A program made the position numbers and the translations under genes. Shown one piece after another: positions 40,956-51,413 of a stretch of 64,000 nucleotides of DNA (position 1 is the stretch's first letter; each line of letters opens with the position of its first letter). The notes beneath the pieces are model-generated. The model was not told where the DNA came from, made no database searches, and worked only from the letters and a program-made list of their open reading frames with translations. The stretch is from positions 1,188,001 through 1,252,000 of the forward strand of contig NC_064004.1 in assembly GCF_932276165.1 (NCBI RefSeq), written 5' to 3'. Origin of the DNA: Plutella xylostella. Lineage: Eukaryota > Arthropoda > Insecta > Lepidoptera > Plutellidae.

Positions 40956-41367
40956 GCCCCCCCTACTCCCTACTCTTGAAAAGCAATGTATTGCGTCTGT
41001 CTTGCGTTGTCAACTTTAAAAAAATCATAACTTCTCTTCAACGGCTTTTTTACAAAGACTAAAAATACTTATTATAATCAGCTAGGTAATGCCTATTTTA
41101 AGAACCAAGAAACAAGAATGTAATACATACACTTTAGAAGTTATTTTACAAAAACGCCAAAAAAGTATTTTTTGGATAAAATCTAAAATAAATTCTTCAT
41201 TCTGGGTACTTTTTTCTTAGTGCTAGATTCCAAAAAAAGGCTTTATCTTGATGAACATTTCTGTATTTTTACTTTTTAAAATCGATTTTGAAAAGTAGTA
41301 TAGTGATTTTTTTAAATTTTGACAACGCTAGGCAGACGCACATTGCCTTTCAAGAGTAGGGCGGCTG
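40956..41367. mobile_element. B-MITE copy 2
   Basis: CCCTACTCTTGAAAAGCAAT, GTATTGCGTCTGTCTTGCGT; right GACGCACATTGCCTTTCAAG, AGTAGGG. Confidence 0.75.
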
Positions 41368-41639
41368 GGAGTTGTGATTTCTATTAACTAAACTTCCCAA
41401 CTGGGAAATTGAATTTAAACTTCTTCGCTCTCTCCGAGTATTAATAAGTATTAATTAAAGATGGCAGGTTATTGTTAGCGACGACGGTTTGAGTTACCTA
41501 GCTGAGACTGAAATAAAGTTGATTTTATCAAAATTGATTCACATCTTGAATTAGGTACTAAATTTAAATTTATAAACGTTCTTAGATTAAAAATATAAGT
41601 ACGAACATGGTGTGTCACATACAAAAACAAAATAAAAAC

Positions 41640-42085
41640 AGTCAGCATTTCGTTTACTGTCAAACTGTTTTAAGTTCAACCTAATGACATTGTCATGAGG
41701 TTGAGACGACCGAACGAATGGCGTAGTGGTTAGTGACCTGACTACTGAGCCGAAGGTCCCGGGTTCGATTCCCGGCTGGGGCAGATATTTGTTTAAAGAC
41801 AGATATTTGTACTCGGGTCTTGGGTGTTGATATTTATATTTAGTATCTATCTATGCATGTATTTGTGTAGATATATCAGCTGTCCGACACCCATAACACA
41901 GGTTCTGCCTAGCTTGGGGTCGGATGGCCGTGTGTGAGATGTCCCCACATATTTATTTATTATTTATTTATTGTTCCAATGAATAAAGTCACAAATCTTC
42001 TAACCGAACTAATTACAATAGGAGATTAGTGGTAGAAGTGGTGTGTTAATTGTAGAGACGTTTATTTTGCACTGTCACTCCATCT
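41640..42085 (-). repeat. Y repeat copy with SINE-2 inserted
   Basis: Inverted words TTACTGTCAAACTGTTTTAA, TTCAACCTAATGACA before the SINE; AAAGTCACAAATCTTCTAAC, GAGACGTTTATTTTGCACTG after it. Confidence 0.7.
41704..41972 (+). mobile_element. SINE-2 copy 3
   Basis: Head with GGTTCGATTCCCGGCTGGGG; body CGGGTCTTGGGTGTTGATAT, CAGCTGTCCGACACCCATAA, GAGATGTCCCCACATATTTA; ATTT tail. A 4-bp duplication ACGA in the head (CCGAACGAATGG). Confidence 0.92.
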
Positions 42086-42145
42086 ATTTGTATTAAAATA
42101 TCGTAGGCAGTTTAGCCCCCAGATTATAGTAGCCTATGTATTGTA

Positions 42146-42358
42146 TAGTGCAACAAACTTATCTGTTCCGGTGAGAGCGAACTAAATTGATCCATATCTC
42201 ATTACTTACTAATGAATTATATATTAATATAGATTAGATGGGCTTATTAAAACCGCAAGGGTGAGTTACCAATACAGGCAAACTTAAAATGTTACAGTAT
42301 CAAGAAATATTAGACATTTACGTGAGCTCTCACCGGAACAGATAAGTTTGTGGCACAA
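42146..42358. mobile_element. V-MITE copy 5
   Basis: TAGTGCAACAAACTTATCTG to AGATAAGTTTGTGGCACAA; TA flanks. Confidence 0.86.
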
Positions 42359-43134
42359 TAGTTACCCTAAAGTAGTTTAGCATAAGTACATTCATCAGAA
42401 AACGCGATTTAAAAATAGAAAACCGAACCAGAGATAACGCCTAATTCTCTATTTAAACTAATGTTCGCTTGACAGTTTGACAGGCGTCGTACGCTATTTG
42501 ACAGATAGCCGTTAGCGGTTAGATACAGGTTTAGTTCAGATAATTTTGACAGGTGCCCGATAAGTGGCAAGCATGAGAGTAAATAATGTATAAAGTAGGT
42601 ACTTATTAAATATTTAATAATATTAAGTACTTACTTCTCTAATTCTTACTGTTAATAATGCCAAAAGGTTGCGAAACCATAAAAATTTATTCGATTTATA
42701 AACCACCCTTCTCTCTACACATTTATTATTCTGAGAACATGTCGACAAAATATTTCTTTTTTCTATTCGGCCAGTGAGCGGCGCCAGGCCTCAGAATATG
42801 AAGGATGACATCTGATACCGACCTTTTTGTGGTCAAACCTACTGTGAGAGATTTTTATCACCATTGTGTAACCTGTTTTTTCGGAGCAGCAAAAAGGTGG
42901 GTTACGGACTTTATGGTTTAATGATTTTTAAATAGGATTCTTTTGGAAGGATACTTTTATAGGATTCGCTAATTTTATTATTATAATTCATTGAATGGCA
43001 TTTATTGAATTTCTGGGTTAGTTATGGTGCTTTTATTGTAGGTGAGAGGCAAAACAAAAATACTAATTATATGTTTTACCTCCGATTACTGTCGATTATG
43101 GTCGAAATAGGCATAACATTTCCACGATTTATAC
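42359..43134. other. Unassigned stretch
   Basis: No gene. Short words GACAGTTTGACAGGCG and TTTGACAGATAGCCG suggest old MITE remains. Confidence 0.4.
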
Positions 43135-43510
43135 CATTATCATCATCAGTCATTTCATCCACTGCTGGACATGCATAGGCCTCTCCCAAGAAACGCCACA
43201 ACACTCGGTCCTCGGCCTTCCTCATCCAACCACTACCGGCTACCAGCCTAAGGTCGTCAGTCGAGCGGGCAGGAGGGCGTCCCACGCTGCGTTTGCCTGT
43301 TCGTGGTTTCCACTCAAGAACTCGTATACCCCAACGGTTATCGGTTGACCAGCCCACTGCCACTTCAGCTTGCATATTTTGACAGCGATGTCGGTAACCT
43401 TCGTCTTCTGACGGATAACCTCATTTATGATACGATCCATCAGAGAAACCCCAAGCATAGCTCTCTCCATAGCACACTGAGCGAATTTAAATCGGTGGAC
43501 CATTTGCATA
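43135..43510 (-). pseudogene. RTE-type LINE C-terminal fragment
   Basis: Longest of the four copies. The minus strand encodes CAMERAMLGVSLMDRIINEV, IRQKTKVTDIAVKICKLKWQ, WAGQ, then after a shift DNRWGIRVLEWKPRTGKRSV, GRPPARSTDDL and RKAEDRVLWRFLGEAYACPA. It is the standard end of an RTE reverse transcriptase (ERAMLGVSL.DRI.N..IR..TKV.DI). One frame change near 43330 and no polymerase core. Confidence 0.85.
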
Positions 43511-43644
43511 CCTACATTTTATCTTGATACGCCTGAATAAATACCTATCACAATTAATTCAAACCTTTGCCATTATCTTAAAAAATAAGGGTCATTCATA
43601 TTTATTTCGTTCAGAAATACCTGTCTTACGAATTTCTTGGGTGT

Positions 43645-43697
43645 CAAGTGACCCAGCTAGAGGTGTCACGTGACCCCAGCTAGAGGTGTCACGCTAT
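43645..43697 (+). repeat. 27-bp tandem duplication
   Basis: GACCCAGCTAGAGGTGTCAC and GACCCCAGCTAGAGGTGTCAC-like units occur twice in tandem. Confidence 0.75.
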
Positions 43698-44465
43698 AAG
43701 AGTGACCCCATGACGTCCTCAAATTGCAGGGCAAAGACCACTATTGTGCAATGTTTGGGGTGGAATTTTGTCTGTGCTACAGGCAGCGTGAAAAATTGTT
43801 TTTTGCAGTTTGTTGTGTGTGTGTGTGTAATGAGTGTGTGGACCGAAACTGTCAGTGCCCTTGTACCCCAAGTAAGTTATATTTATTGAAAATAAACTAT
43901 TTGGTAAGTAATGCGTTTCTTTCACTATACTTATTAATAATTACTAACAAATCCAATCCAATACTTATCGAAAAATATCAAAAGTTACAAATAAAAATTG
44001 TAAAACATTTCCCAAAAAATATCCCTTGTAGGTACTTTCATTAAGAATATCTTTCCGCTGTATCACCGATAAAACTGCACCCTGCATAATAATATGTTAT
44101 AGGGTGCCGGACTTGTACAAATAGCTGCACACAATAGGGTTAGTTTCTGCAAGTGTGCAGGAATTTAGTTTTATTTTTAGGGTTCGGCTGTTCGGACTTA
44201 AAACCGAGAAAGGGTGTTATGATTATTGCAGTTTGTGGCGTATCTGTATCGCTCTTGGCTATAAGGCCACCTTTTCAATATATTATGATGACTAAGAGCT
44301 GATTTTTCAAAATCCAGAGAATTTTTTCAGAGGAATAAAATTGTTTAAATTTTATTTTTCGATTATTTAATTTGATTTAAGTGATATGAACTAAAAAGCA
44401 TGGGAGACATTTTGTATCTAGATAATAACATAGCTATTGAAACTTTACTGACAATACTTCGTCTT

Positions 44466-44605
44466 TAGATAGATAGATAGAATACGCTTTATTTGCACAC
44501 CAACAAAGAATCATAGGAATAACAAATTGCAACTTAATTAGGCTTCAAAAGACGGTCTTATCATTAAAAGTGATCTCTGCCAGACAACCTTTGGATCGAG
44601 GGAAT
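44466..44605 (-). mobile_element. LINE 3' end with (GATA)n tail
   Basis: GATAGATAGATAGAATACGC, TTTATTTGCACACCAACAAA, GACGGTCTTATCATTAAAAG, CTGCCAGACAACCTTTGGA: inverse of the 37075 family with a different tail. Confidence 0.75.
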
Positions 44606-45183
44606 AAGAGATAAGATTCGGTGTAGTGTACATGTCTTTAAGTGCTGTCAGACTGTCACGAAAACTTTATTTCCCACCAACCCCCTATTTCACACCCCAA
44701 CTCCATTTTGTGTCATGTATCGCCTCAAACGGTACAAATCGGGAATCGAACTCGGGTCCGGCACATCCATCTCTCGGCTCTTGCATCATTACACTCTCCG
44801 GTTTCCAATTATAGGGGTCTTGATGGTCTACGGTTTTCTCGTAGGACTGTAAAGTTAGACCCCTTTTTCAATAGTTTTTAATAGTGAAAAAAGTTTGGGT
44901 AGTACCTACCTAAGTCAGTGTCTATACATCCGTACACAGCATTGCCTATCTGTCAAAACTGACATACTCGTAGTTTAAATATGAATCTGACGGATGTTTG
45001 ACAGATATGCGATGCTGCTTTAAAAAAATATATTGTTATTGTCACTGTAGTTATTGGCTCAATAAGTTTGCTCATTTTACTTCAAGAGTACATTATTTTA
45101 TTTTAATACAAAACCCATGCATTGCTACCGATCTTTAAGGAAGATATAAAACGTAGTTTTCTTATCCTTTACTTCTTATTTTA

Positions 45184-45335
45184 GATAGATAGATAGATAG
45201 AAGATAGAATATTCTTTATTTGTACACAAGAATAGATTATACAAAGCTTAAATATAAACATATAGGTACAAAAAAGGCGGTCTTATCACTAAAAGCGATT
45301 TTTTCAAGACAACCTTTAGGTGGAAGAATATTTAT
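45184..45335 (-). mobile_element. LINE 3' end with (GATA)n tail
   Basis: TAGATAGATAGATAGAAGAT, TCTTTATTTGTACACAAGAA, GGCGGTCTTATCACTAAAAG, AAGACAACCTTTAGGTGGAA. Confidence 0.78.
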
Positions 45336-45542
45336 GTTCAGATAGGGTCAAGTGTACTAAAGAATTTATTAATTAACTATAAATACCTACAAACTAAACA
45401 ATATACTTACGTGAAATTATACTTATATACCCATAACAATCATATATATCATATAATAAACTACATATACCTACATAAATATAATTATCAGATTTTATAG
45501 GATTATATTAATTCTTGTCTGAGCTCCGATAATAAGACAACG

Positions 45543-45572
<30 letters not shown>
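45543..45572 (+). repeat. Poly(A) tract
   Basis: About 30 consecutive A after CGAAAA; likely a retroposon tail or homopolymer. Confidence 0.85.
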
Positions 45573-45573
<1 letters not shown>

Positions 45574-45638
45574 ACCTAAACACTAAGAAAATGATGAATG
45601 ATGAGATTTTAAGTTGTAATTTTTCATGAATAGTGCAA

Positions 45639-45845
45639 TCCTAACTAATATTATAAATGCGAAAGTAACTGTGTCTGTCTGTCTGTCTGTCTGTTACTCT
45701 TTCACGCCAAAACTACTGAACGGATTTGAATGAAATTTGGTATACATACGGTCTAGACCCTGGGAAAGAACATAGGCTACTTTTTATCCCGGAATTCCCA
45801 CGGGAAAACTTTCTAAGGCGAAGCGAAGCTCGCGGGAACAGCTAG
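45639..45845 (+). mobile_element. Non-autonomous Helitron copy 5
   Basis: A|TCCTAACTAATATTATAA ... GCGGGAACAGCTAG|T, (GTCT)4 inside. Confidence 0.92.
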
Positions 45846-45957
45846 TACTAAATAAAATAGTGTAGAAAAATTTGGGGCCACATTTGGCTCTCATTTCAAA
45901 TGGCGATCAAATGTGGCTATAGTTGTTTAGCAGAACGCCGAACCTAAATTATTAAAG

Positions 45958-46088
45958 ATAAAAATAAAGATTAAATACTCTTTATTGCACACAAACAGAA
46001 TCAGTTTTACAAACATGAAAAGAAAATAAATAGCACAATCGGCGGCCTTATTACTAAAAGTAATCTCTTCCAGACAACCACATTGATA
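45958..46088 (-). mobile_element. LINE 3' end
   Basis: AAATACTCTTTATTGCACAC, GCGGCCTTATTACTAAAAGT, CTCTTCCAGACAACCACATT; decayed member of the same tail family. Confidence 0.65.
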
Positions 46089-46291
46089 GGAAACAGAAAG
46101 AATGAAAATGCTATTTATTGCTGAAGAGCCCGGGATAAATGATGATTCAATTTGGTCAGCATTCGGAAGCTGCTTCCTAACCGACATGGCATCTTAGACG
46201 AATGTTAAACCATCTGTTTGCAGTCATGTTTCATTTAATTCAGAATTTCCGACCAGGCTAATTAGACTGGCAAGATTAATTTTGTTATTTA

Positions 46292-46449
46292 TTAATGCTT
46301 AGCGTTGTATCTGAATAGCTCACAACTTGACTTCAACTCTCTCCAAACTATACTATACTGCTTCTGACGCATTCCTCTGGCGACTTCTTGGATTCTTTCT
46401 CCTTTAACTTCACTCATAGTTGGATAAATTGGATCCAGGTTTGCGCGAC
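46292..46449 (-). CDS. Possible host-gene terminal exon, protein unknown
   Basis: On the minus strand a pyrimidine-rich acceptor (TGTGTTTTCAG|GT) is followed by 52 codons in one phase: RANLDPIYPTMSEVKGERIQ, EVARGMRQKQYSIVWRELKS, SCELFRYNAKH and a stop at 46292-46294. The other two phases hit stops within 13 codons. The composition (mixed charged and hydrophobic residues, GC-richer than flanks) looks like real coding sequence, unlike the rest of the window. AATAAA occurs right after the stop. Upstream exons would lie at higher coordinates or beyond the LTR element, and I could not find them. I do not recognise the protein. It could be a retrogene piece or unrecognised transposon end instead. 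Confidence 0.45.
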
Positions 46450-46773
46450 CTGAAAACACACATTTATTTATTTAAGTATTTATTATTTTAAGAGAAGCAA
46501 CAGCATGTTCTTACTTATAATAACTTAAAATAGTTATTTAATATATTATTAGACATGCCATTAACAGATTCCCACAGATAGAAACAAACTTACAGTAAAA
46601 TAGGTAAAAAACCAAGCTAGTCACATACTAACAGCGGCTAGCGCCACTACGTCTAATTAGCATTAAGTGCCTACTATACTAACTTATTGGCAACATAATT
46701 TGAGAAAATAAAATATGTATACATAATTATACAGAAAAGCTACAATATTTGTGGTGTTTGTATCATAGATACC

Positions 46774-46792
46774 AATGCTTAGCGTTGTATCT
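46774..46792 (-). repeat. Second copy of 19 bases from the exon end
   Basis: AATGCTTAGCGTTGTATCT occurs at 46294-46312 (the last codons of the putative exon) and again here, 480 bp away, in the same orientation. Confidence 0.8.
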
Positions 46793-46842
46793 AGCGAAAA
46801 CTTAGAGGCCACATTTCATTTGACTATAATTATAATTTCAAT

Positions 46843-47053
46843 GGTCAGATAACCGTTATCCGAGGAATATAGGTATTTGTTGCTGTCACTGTCAAAGAAA
46901 AACATTCAGATGCGACGGCATCAGAATTATTCCTCAGATTTATCTGAAGAATAAAATTGTTGCTGTCATTGTCTAATACAAACATTCAGATGCGACAGCA
47001 ACAATTTTAAACCTCAGATAACACTAGTCTGGCTATTGAAAAATCAGCCATTA
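46843..47053. mobile_element. MITE related to the 26837 outer element
   Basis: GTCAGATAACCGTTATCCGA on the left; CCTCAGATAACACTAGTCTG and GCTATTGAAAAATCAGCC on the right. Inner TTGTTGCTGTCACTGTC appears twice with ACATTCAGATGCGACGGCAT / GCGACAGC, an internal duplication. A left-end fragment of the family is at 44291-44345. Confidence 0.6.
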
Positions 47054-47630
47054 GGTAGTTATTATTCTCTGCCGTAGGCAAAGCCATTTTGAAACATATG
47101 TCCATAACTTAGATTTTTGGACACTAGGTACTTATTTCAAAGTTTATCGCTTTTGGCCGTTTATCGGTTTTGGCAATACCTTAAAAATACATCTTTAATT
47201 CGAGACACATTCACTTATTTAGGTAGGTAAGTGTAGAGACCAACCCATCAGTCTTACGAGTCTAACACCGAACCACTCTAAGGGTTGAACCCTACATAAA
47301 GAGCAAAATGCAAATAATGTTCACGCCACTATCCTGAGGGTATAACTACATAGAACAGTGCCTAATTTTAAATTTCCTCACATAATATGGATCTTAATGC
47401 GTATATCGTAAGGGTAATTTTTCAATGGCAAGTGGTCACTTTAGTCTGTTTCCGACTGTACGAGCTACTGTGATGGAATGCAAAGATAAAACTAGTGATT
47501 AAGCTTAAGTTATAACACGTGTTAAGTTTAATACTTAAAGAGAGCGTTTGACCATTTCGTTTAAAAGTTCATTGGGTGAAAGAAAGAATTTTAGTATACC
47601 AAAAAGAGGGGTCTCATAAAATGTAATTAC
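47054..47630. other. Unassigned stretch
   Basis: AT-rich; nothing recognised. Confidence 0.4.
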
Positions 47631-47631
47631 A

Positions 47632-47735
47632 ATACGATACTCTCTTTATTAGCACCAGAAATTTAAAGAAAACAGTACAAAAAGGAGGCTTTATTGCTTG
47701 TACCAATCTCTACCAGACAACCTGTTTAAGTATGG
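47632..47735 (-). mobile_element. LINE 3' end
   Basis: ATACTCTCTTTATTAGCACC, GGAGGCTTTATTGCTTGTAC, CTCTACCAGACAACCTGTTT: decayed inverse tail. Confidence 0.6.
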
Positions 47736-47810
47736 CTGTGTGTCTTTAGTGAGAGAACTGATAAAACGGGGTTGTGTTTGTACTTGTACCTACATAGTAA
47801 AAAACCAGTA

Positions 47811-48035
47811 CACTCACTCAGTTACATTCAGAAAATCACCAAATTACACCGAAACGGAAAAAAATAACTAAATGGCGCCTTCTGCAATGTTTTTTAAGTG
47901 CATTTATCGGTGCATTAGAATATTGCCAACTAAAACATAAATATTTTTGTCAAATTTCCTATTAAATTCTTAAAAAAATTAACGCCCTATGTTGTCTCCA
48001 TTTTGTAAGTGGGACTGTTTCTTTGCCCGTGCGTG
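47811..48035. mobile_element. Tc-MITE next to the LTR element
   Basis: CACTCACTCAGTTACATTCA to GGGACTGTTTCTTTGCCCGT/GCGTG, TA flanks. Interior GCATTAGAATATTGCCAACT. Confidence 0.75.
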
Positions 48036-48262
48036 TAGTAAAAGTACCAAATGCACACACAACCATCTTAATCATAAACCGTAGATAAGATACGGGTATC
48101 AATCTTACAAACTGATATATTCTTGTAACGAGCCGTTACAAACCAACCGTCCAACACACCTACCCTCACACCGCAGCCACAAGAGCGCCCGGCGTGTGCG
48201 AGACGAGGCGGGGCACCACACAGACGACTCCGGAGAATACAAGGGGCGCGGGGCGACCCGCC

Positions 48263-48270
48263 TATAAATA
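48263..48270 (+). promoter_or_regulatory. LTR TATA box
   Basis: TATAAATA in the GC-rich U3; transcription would start about 30 bp on, near CCATTCG at 48294. The copy at 52637-52644 is identical. Confidence 0.75.
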
Positions 48271-48447
48271 GCCGCCGGACCGCCGCTAGAGGACCATTCG
48301 CCACCTCCTATTCCGACGAGTGATCATTCCGTTCCCGAGATCCCTCCCCGCACCCATATCTATTCAAGTAATCTATTCACGCACACTAATCTCACAACAC
48401 CGGTCTCCCCGCGAGGTAGGTTGCTCAACGGACCGAGGCCTCTCGGT

Positions 48448-48488
48448 TATACGGATGCCTGGGTTGCCTAGTTGAAAGCATCCGTATA
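48448..48488 (+). promoter_or_regulatory. LTR stem-loop 1
   Basis: TATACGGATGC pairs with GCATCCGTATA (11 bp, perfect) around a 19-base loop CTGGGTTGCCTAGTTGAAA. Lies downstream of the predicted start, so it would be present in the RNA at both ends. Confidence 0.8.
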
Positions 48489-48548
48489 CCCGACTAGACC
48501 CAACACAGTGGGCTGCCTAATTAGCGGAGCGAGGTCCCCCGGATACGT

Positions 48549-48587
48549 ACATGGATGCCTGGGTTGCCTAGTTGAAAGCATCTGTGT
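48549..48587 (+). promoter_or_regulatory. LTR stem-loop 2, same loop
   Basis: ACATGGATGC pairs with GCATCTGTGT; as RNA all ten pairs form, two as G-U. The 19-base loop equals that of stem-loop 1. Unit spacing is 100 bp. The stems differ but still pair. Confidence 0.75.
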
Positions 48588-48881
48588 AAGTACCGAACTA
48601 TACAATCACCGGACACACACCAGCCTTCAGCCACACTCTTGTCGACACAAATACACTCCACAAATCCTGGAACAAGTCCACACGCACCACCGGTATTCGC
48701 CCGACCTCCTGTACCCTATATCCTTCCCCTTATTAAGATAGTAACATCCGCGTAGGCCCCTTCAGGGCCCGACCAATATAAATATCAGTAATCGCGATAA
48801 GTATTTGTGCATTTGTGTAGTGTGTTAATATTAAGTACGTAAGCTGTAAGTACCTTAGATATATAAGTTAACTTGATTGTA

Positions 48882-48887
48882 AATAAA
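48882..48887 (+). terminator. LTR polyadenylation signal
   Basis: AATAAA in TGTAAATAAAGCGGG; the functional copy for genomic RNA is at 53256-53261 in the 3' LTR. Confidence 0.7.
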
Positions 48888-49289
48888 GCGGGTCCAGTGC
48901 CGCCTCAATTGTGTTACACTAATTAATCGGCAGTATTAATTCTCACCCCGTACACCTACCGAGGTTATTTCCCTCCAGGGGCCTCAGGACCAAGATCAGG
49001 GTAGTTAGGACCGCTTCACGGTCAGTGTAGATCCCCCAGGCGACCGGGCACTCCTTCAGAGGCCGGCGTCAAGCTGAGCTAGCCTAAAACCGCTTCCCGG
49101 TACACATTAATTGAGAGTTATTAGGTAGGTACCAGCCCTAAGCACTAGGGAAGTTAGTCATAAGGGTAAGTACCACATCACAATATAGCACCCAACCCCT
49201 ACTCTCGGGGAAGGCCAGGCAGGTCGATTCGCCCAGGGGTCGCTCCCCGGTGATCCAGACCAGCTCCTGCCGAGCTGCTACATTACATT

Positions 49290-49302
49290 TGGCGCCCAAC
49301 GT
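49290..49302 (+). other. Primer binding site, tRNA-Lys type
   Basis: TGGCGCCCAACGT, two bases after the LTR, is complementary to the 3' end ...ACGTTGGGCGCCA that I recall for insect tRNA-Lys(CUU). Match stops after 13 bases. Confidence 0.75.
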
Positions 49303-49589
49303 AAAATCCACTAATTCTCATCAATATTTCATATTATTTAGCCCCCCGTAATAACACGTAATTCACTAGAAATAACCGACCGACCGACTAACCGTTCAAC
49401 TTAACTTACAACAAATCTACCCGTAATTGTTCTAAAAATAGACCGACAACCGACCGACCGACCCCGTTTAACAAAAATTACAATTCAAAAGTAAAGAGCA
49501 GATAATTTTTTGTTGGTCATTTTTATTTAAATTTCCGTAACCGATTACAAACTGGCCCCGTTTTATAGTAGGTAAATATACAGCATCAA

Positions 49590-51413
49590 ATGCCAACTTC
49601 TTGGATTTATAACCTTAGTAAAGAGGAATTAATAAGGGAAAGTAGGGAAAGGAAGCTACCGACCGTAAATTTAACCGTAGACAAACTGAGAAAGCAGCTG
49701 TCCGACCACATCAGAGAAGAAGAGGAGGAGACCTTCGAGATGACATCCGAAGACCAGACCAGAACCGCGAACCAGCTGAACCTGTCATCCATCGTGAGGG
49801 AATGGAATATATCGTTCGACACCGCATGCGACCCGGTTGAGTTCATCGAGCGTTTGGATGAACTGACGTCATCAGGTGACGTCCCGCAGGACCGATTACT
49901 CCAGGTACTACCTAAAATACTAAGAGGTAAACCGCTGTTATGGTACAGAAACAATTCAGGCAACTGGAAAAAGTGGGAAGACTTCTTAGAAGACTTCAAA
50001 CTCTTTTTCTACCCGGCGGGATACGAGAAGAACCTGCTCGAGATGATCATCGCACGAAAACAACTCCACCGTGAATCTTTCGTCAATTACCTGACCGACA
50101 TACAAACCCTGATGAGAAGGTACGGAAAAATTACCAAACAAGAAAAAGAAGAAAGAATCTACGAAAACATGAACTCGAACTACAAGTACTACATCAAGAA
50201 GCAAGACTTCACCAGCCTCGGGGAATTAATCAAACAGGCAGCCGAGTACGAGCAGATCACAGAAGAATCCTCATCTCAACAGGGGAATCACCGACCAGAC
50301 CGACACCGCCAGACACCGAAAACTAATCCTGAAAGATCACCAGAACCGCGTAAAATTCACGAAAAATACGACAAGACCACATGCTGTTGGAACTGCGGCA
50401 AAGCAGGCCACTCACACAAGGAATGCCGGGGCAGGCAAGTACTGTTCTGTAGCCAATGCGGAGTCCTCGGGAGACTAACGCGCAACTGCTGCAGAAGAGA
50501 AACCAAGTTCGGAGACACGAACATAACCGCCGAAGAAAACCGACCAGAACAACGAATTTTTGAAGACGTAAAAATAGGTAAAATCATATACCGAGCGTTA
50601 ATTGATACAGGCTCCACCAGATCATACATAAGTAGAAACATTTATGAAGAGAACTCGACAAACGCCGACAAAGAAAAAGTCACAGGGATGCGAGTAACCG
50701 TCGCAGATGGCAGAGTCATGGACGTGAAACTCAAAATAGATCCAGAAATCGAGATACGGCAGAGAAAATTAACACACGAACTCTTCGTACTACCAGCTTA
50801 CTCACCGCCAAACCTAGTTATCATAGGCATAGACCTCCTAAGAAAGGCAGGAGCCACAATAACCTGGGACAACAACACTGAAAATACACCGAAAGTCACC
50901 GAAATCGCCGCACCAGAATCAACGCCACCAGACAATAATATAATAAACAGCCCAAGAAAATCAAAATCCCGCAAGCAAAAGAAAAAACCTAAACAACAAC
51001 ATCCACCAAGGTATCCCGACACAGCTTCTATCCAGGAACGAAAAGAATGGTTCGACCGAAAAATGTCCGAAACCCGAAATTCGCCTCAAAACGACCCAAC
51101 ATTTATGATTAAAAACAGCTCACTCCATAAACGAATTGTAAATCCGAGATACGGGGTCAAGATCAATGCACAGTCGCAGTGGAAATTATGCGTTCCGACA
51201 TTGAAGAGAAGGTCGATTATCGAACAACACCTTAATGAACCGACAACAACAGGCTACGTGACCACGGGAAAAATCCTAAAAAGCATTGCCGAAACATATT
51301 ATTGGCCCGGGATGTACAAAGATGTTCTTCATCATATGAAAAAATACAAAGAACGACTAAAATCATCGTCATCGAACTCGCCGCAACCAAATTCCACCGA
51401 ACCGAAGCAATAA
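49590..51413 (+). CDS. Gag-protease polyprotein with integrase remnant
   Basis: 607 codons, unbroken. Residues 1-250: Gypsy-type gag (LSKEELIRESRERKL start; LLWYRNNSGNWKKWEDFLED and FF.P.GYEKNL in the capsid-like part). Zinc knuckle 1: C266-x2-C269-x4-H274-x4-C279. Knuckle 2: C287-x2-C290-x4-R295-x4-C300, with R in place of H. Aspartic protease: ALIDTGSTRSYIS (D339-T-G) to VIIGIDLLRKAGATI. After a basic linker (KSKSRKQKKKPKQ, about 455-470) the last 90 residues resemble the N-terminal zinc region of Gypsy integrase (TTGKILKSIAETYYWPGMYK, DVLHHMKKYKE) but keep only one of the H2C2 ligands. Gag would form particles and protease would process it. Polymerase is absent by in-frame loss rather than by a stop. 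First ATG chosen; it follows 300 bp of leader. Confidence 0.9.
   Translation: MPTSWIYNLSKEELIRESRERKLPTVNLTVDKLRKQLSDHIREEEEETFEMTSEDQTRTANQLNLSSIVREWNISFDTACDPVEFIERLDELTSSGDVPQDRLLQVLPKILRGKPLLWYRNNSGNWKKWEDFLEDFKLFFYPAGYEKNLLEMIIARKQLHRESFVNYLTDIQTLMRRYGKITKQEKEERIYENMNSNYKYYIKKQDFTSLGELIKQAAEYEQITEESSSQQGNHRPDRHRQTPKTNPERSPEPRKIHEKYDKTTCCWNCGKAGHSHKECRGRQVLFCSQCGVLGRLTRNCCRRETKFGDTNITAEENRPEQRIFEDVKIGKIIYRALIDTGSTRSYISRNIYEENSTNADKEKVTGMRVTVADGRVMDVKLKIDPEIEIRQRKLTHELFVLPAYSPPNLVIIGIDLLRKAGATITWDNNTENTPKVTEIAAPESTPPDNNIINSPRKSKSRKQKKKPKQQHPPRYPDTASIQERKEWFDRKMSETRNSPQNDPTFMIKNSSLHKRIVNPRYGVKINAQSQWKLCVPTLKRRSIIEQHLNEPTTTGYVTTGKILKSIAETYYWPGMYKDVLHHMKKYKERLKSSSSNSPQPNSTEPKQ

Larger units (their letters stand above)
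48124..49287 (+). repeat. 5' LTR
   Basis: Starts TGTAACGAGCCGTTACAAAC, ends GAGCTGCTACATTACA (TG...CA). Contains TATA box, two stem-loops and AATAAA. GC-rich in the first 450 bp. Short frames inside both LTRs are not genes. Confidence 0.95.

Noticed and set aside
48472..48741. 89-codon frame in each LTR (also 52846-53115)
   Set aside because: It lies entirely in the LTR leader with the stem-loops and has no recognisable domain; identical copies only reflect identical LTRs.
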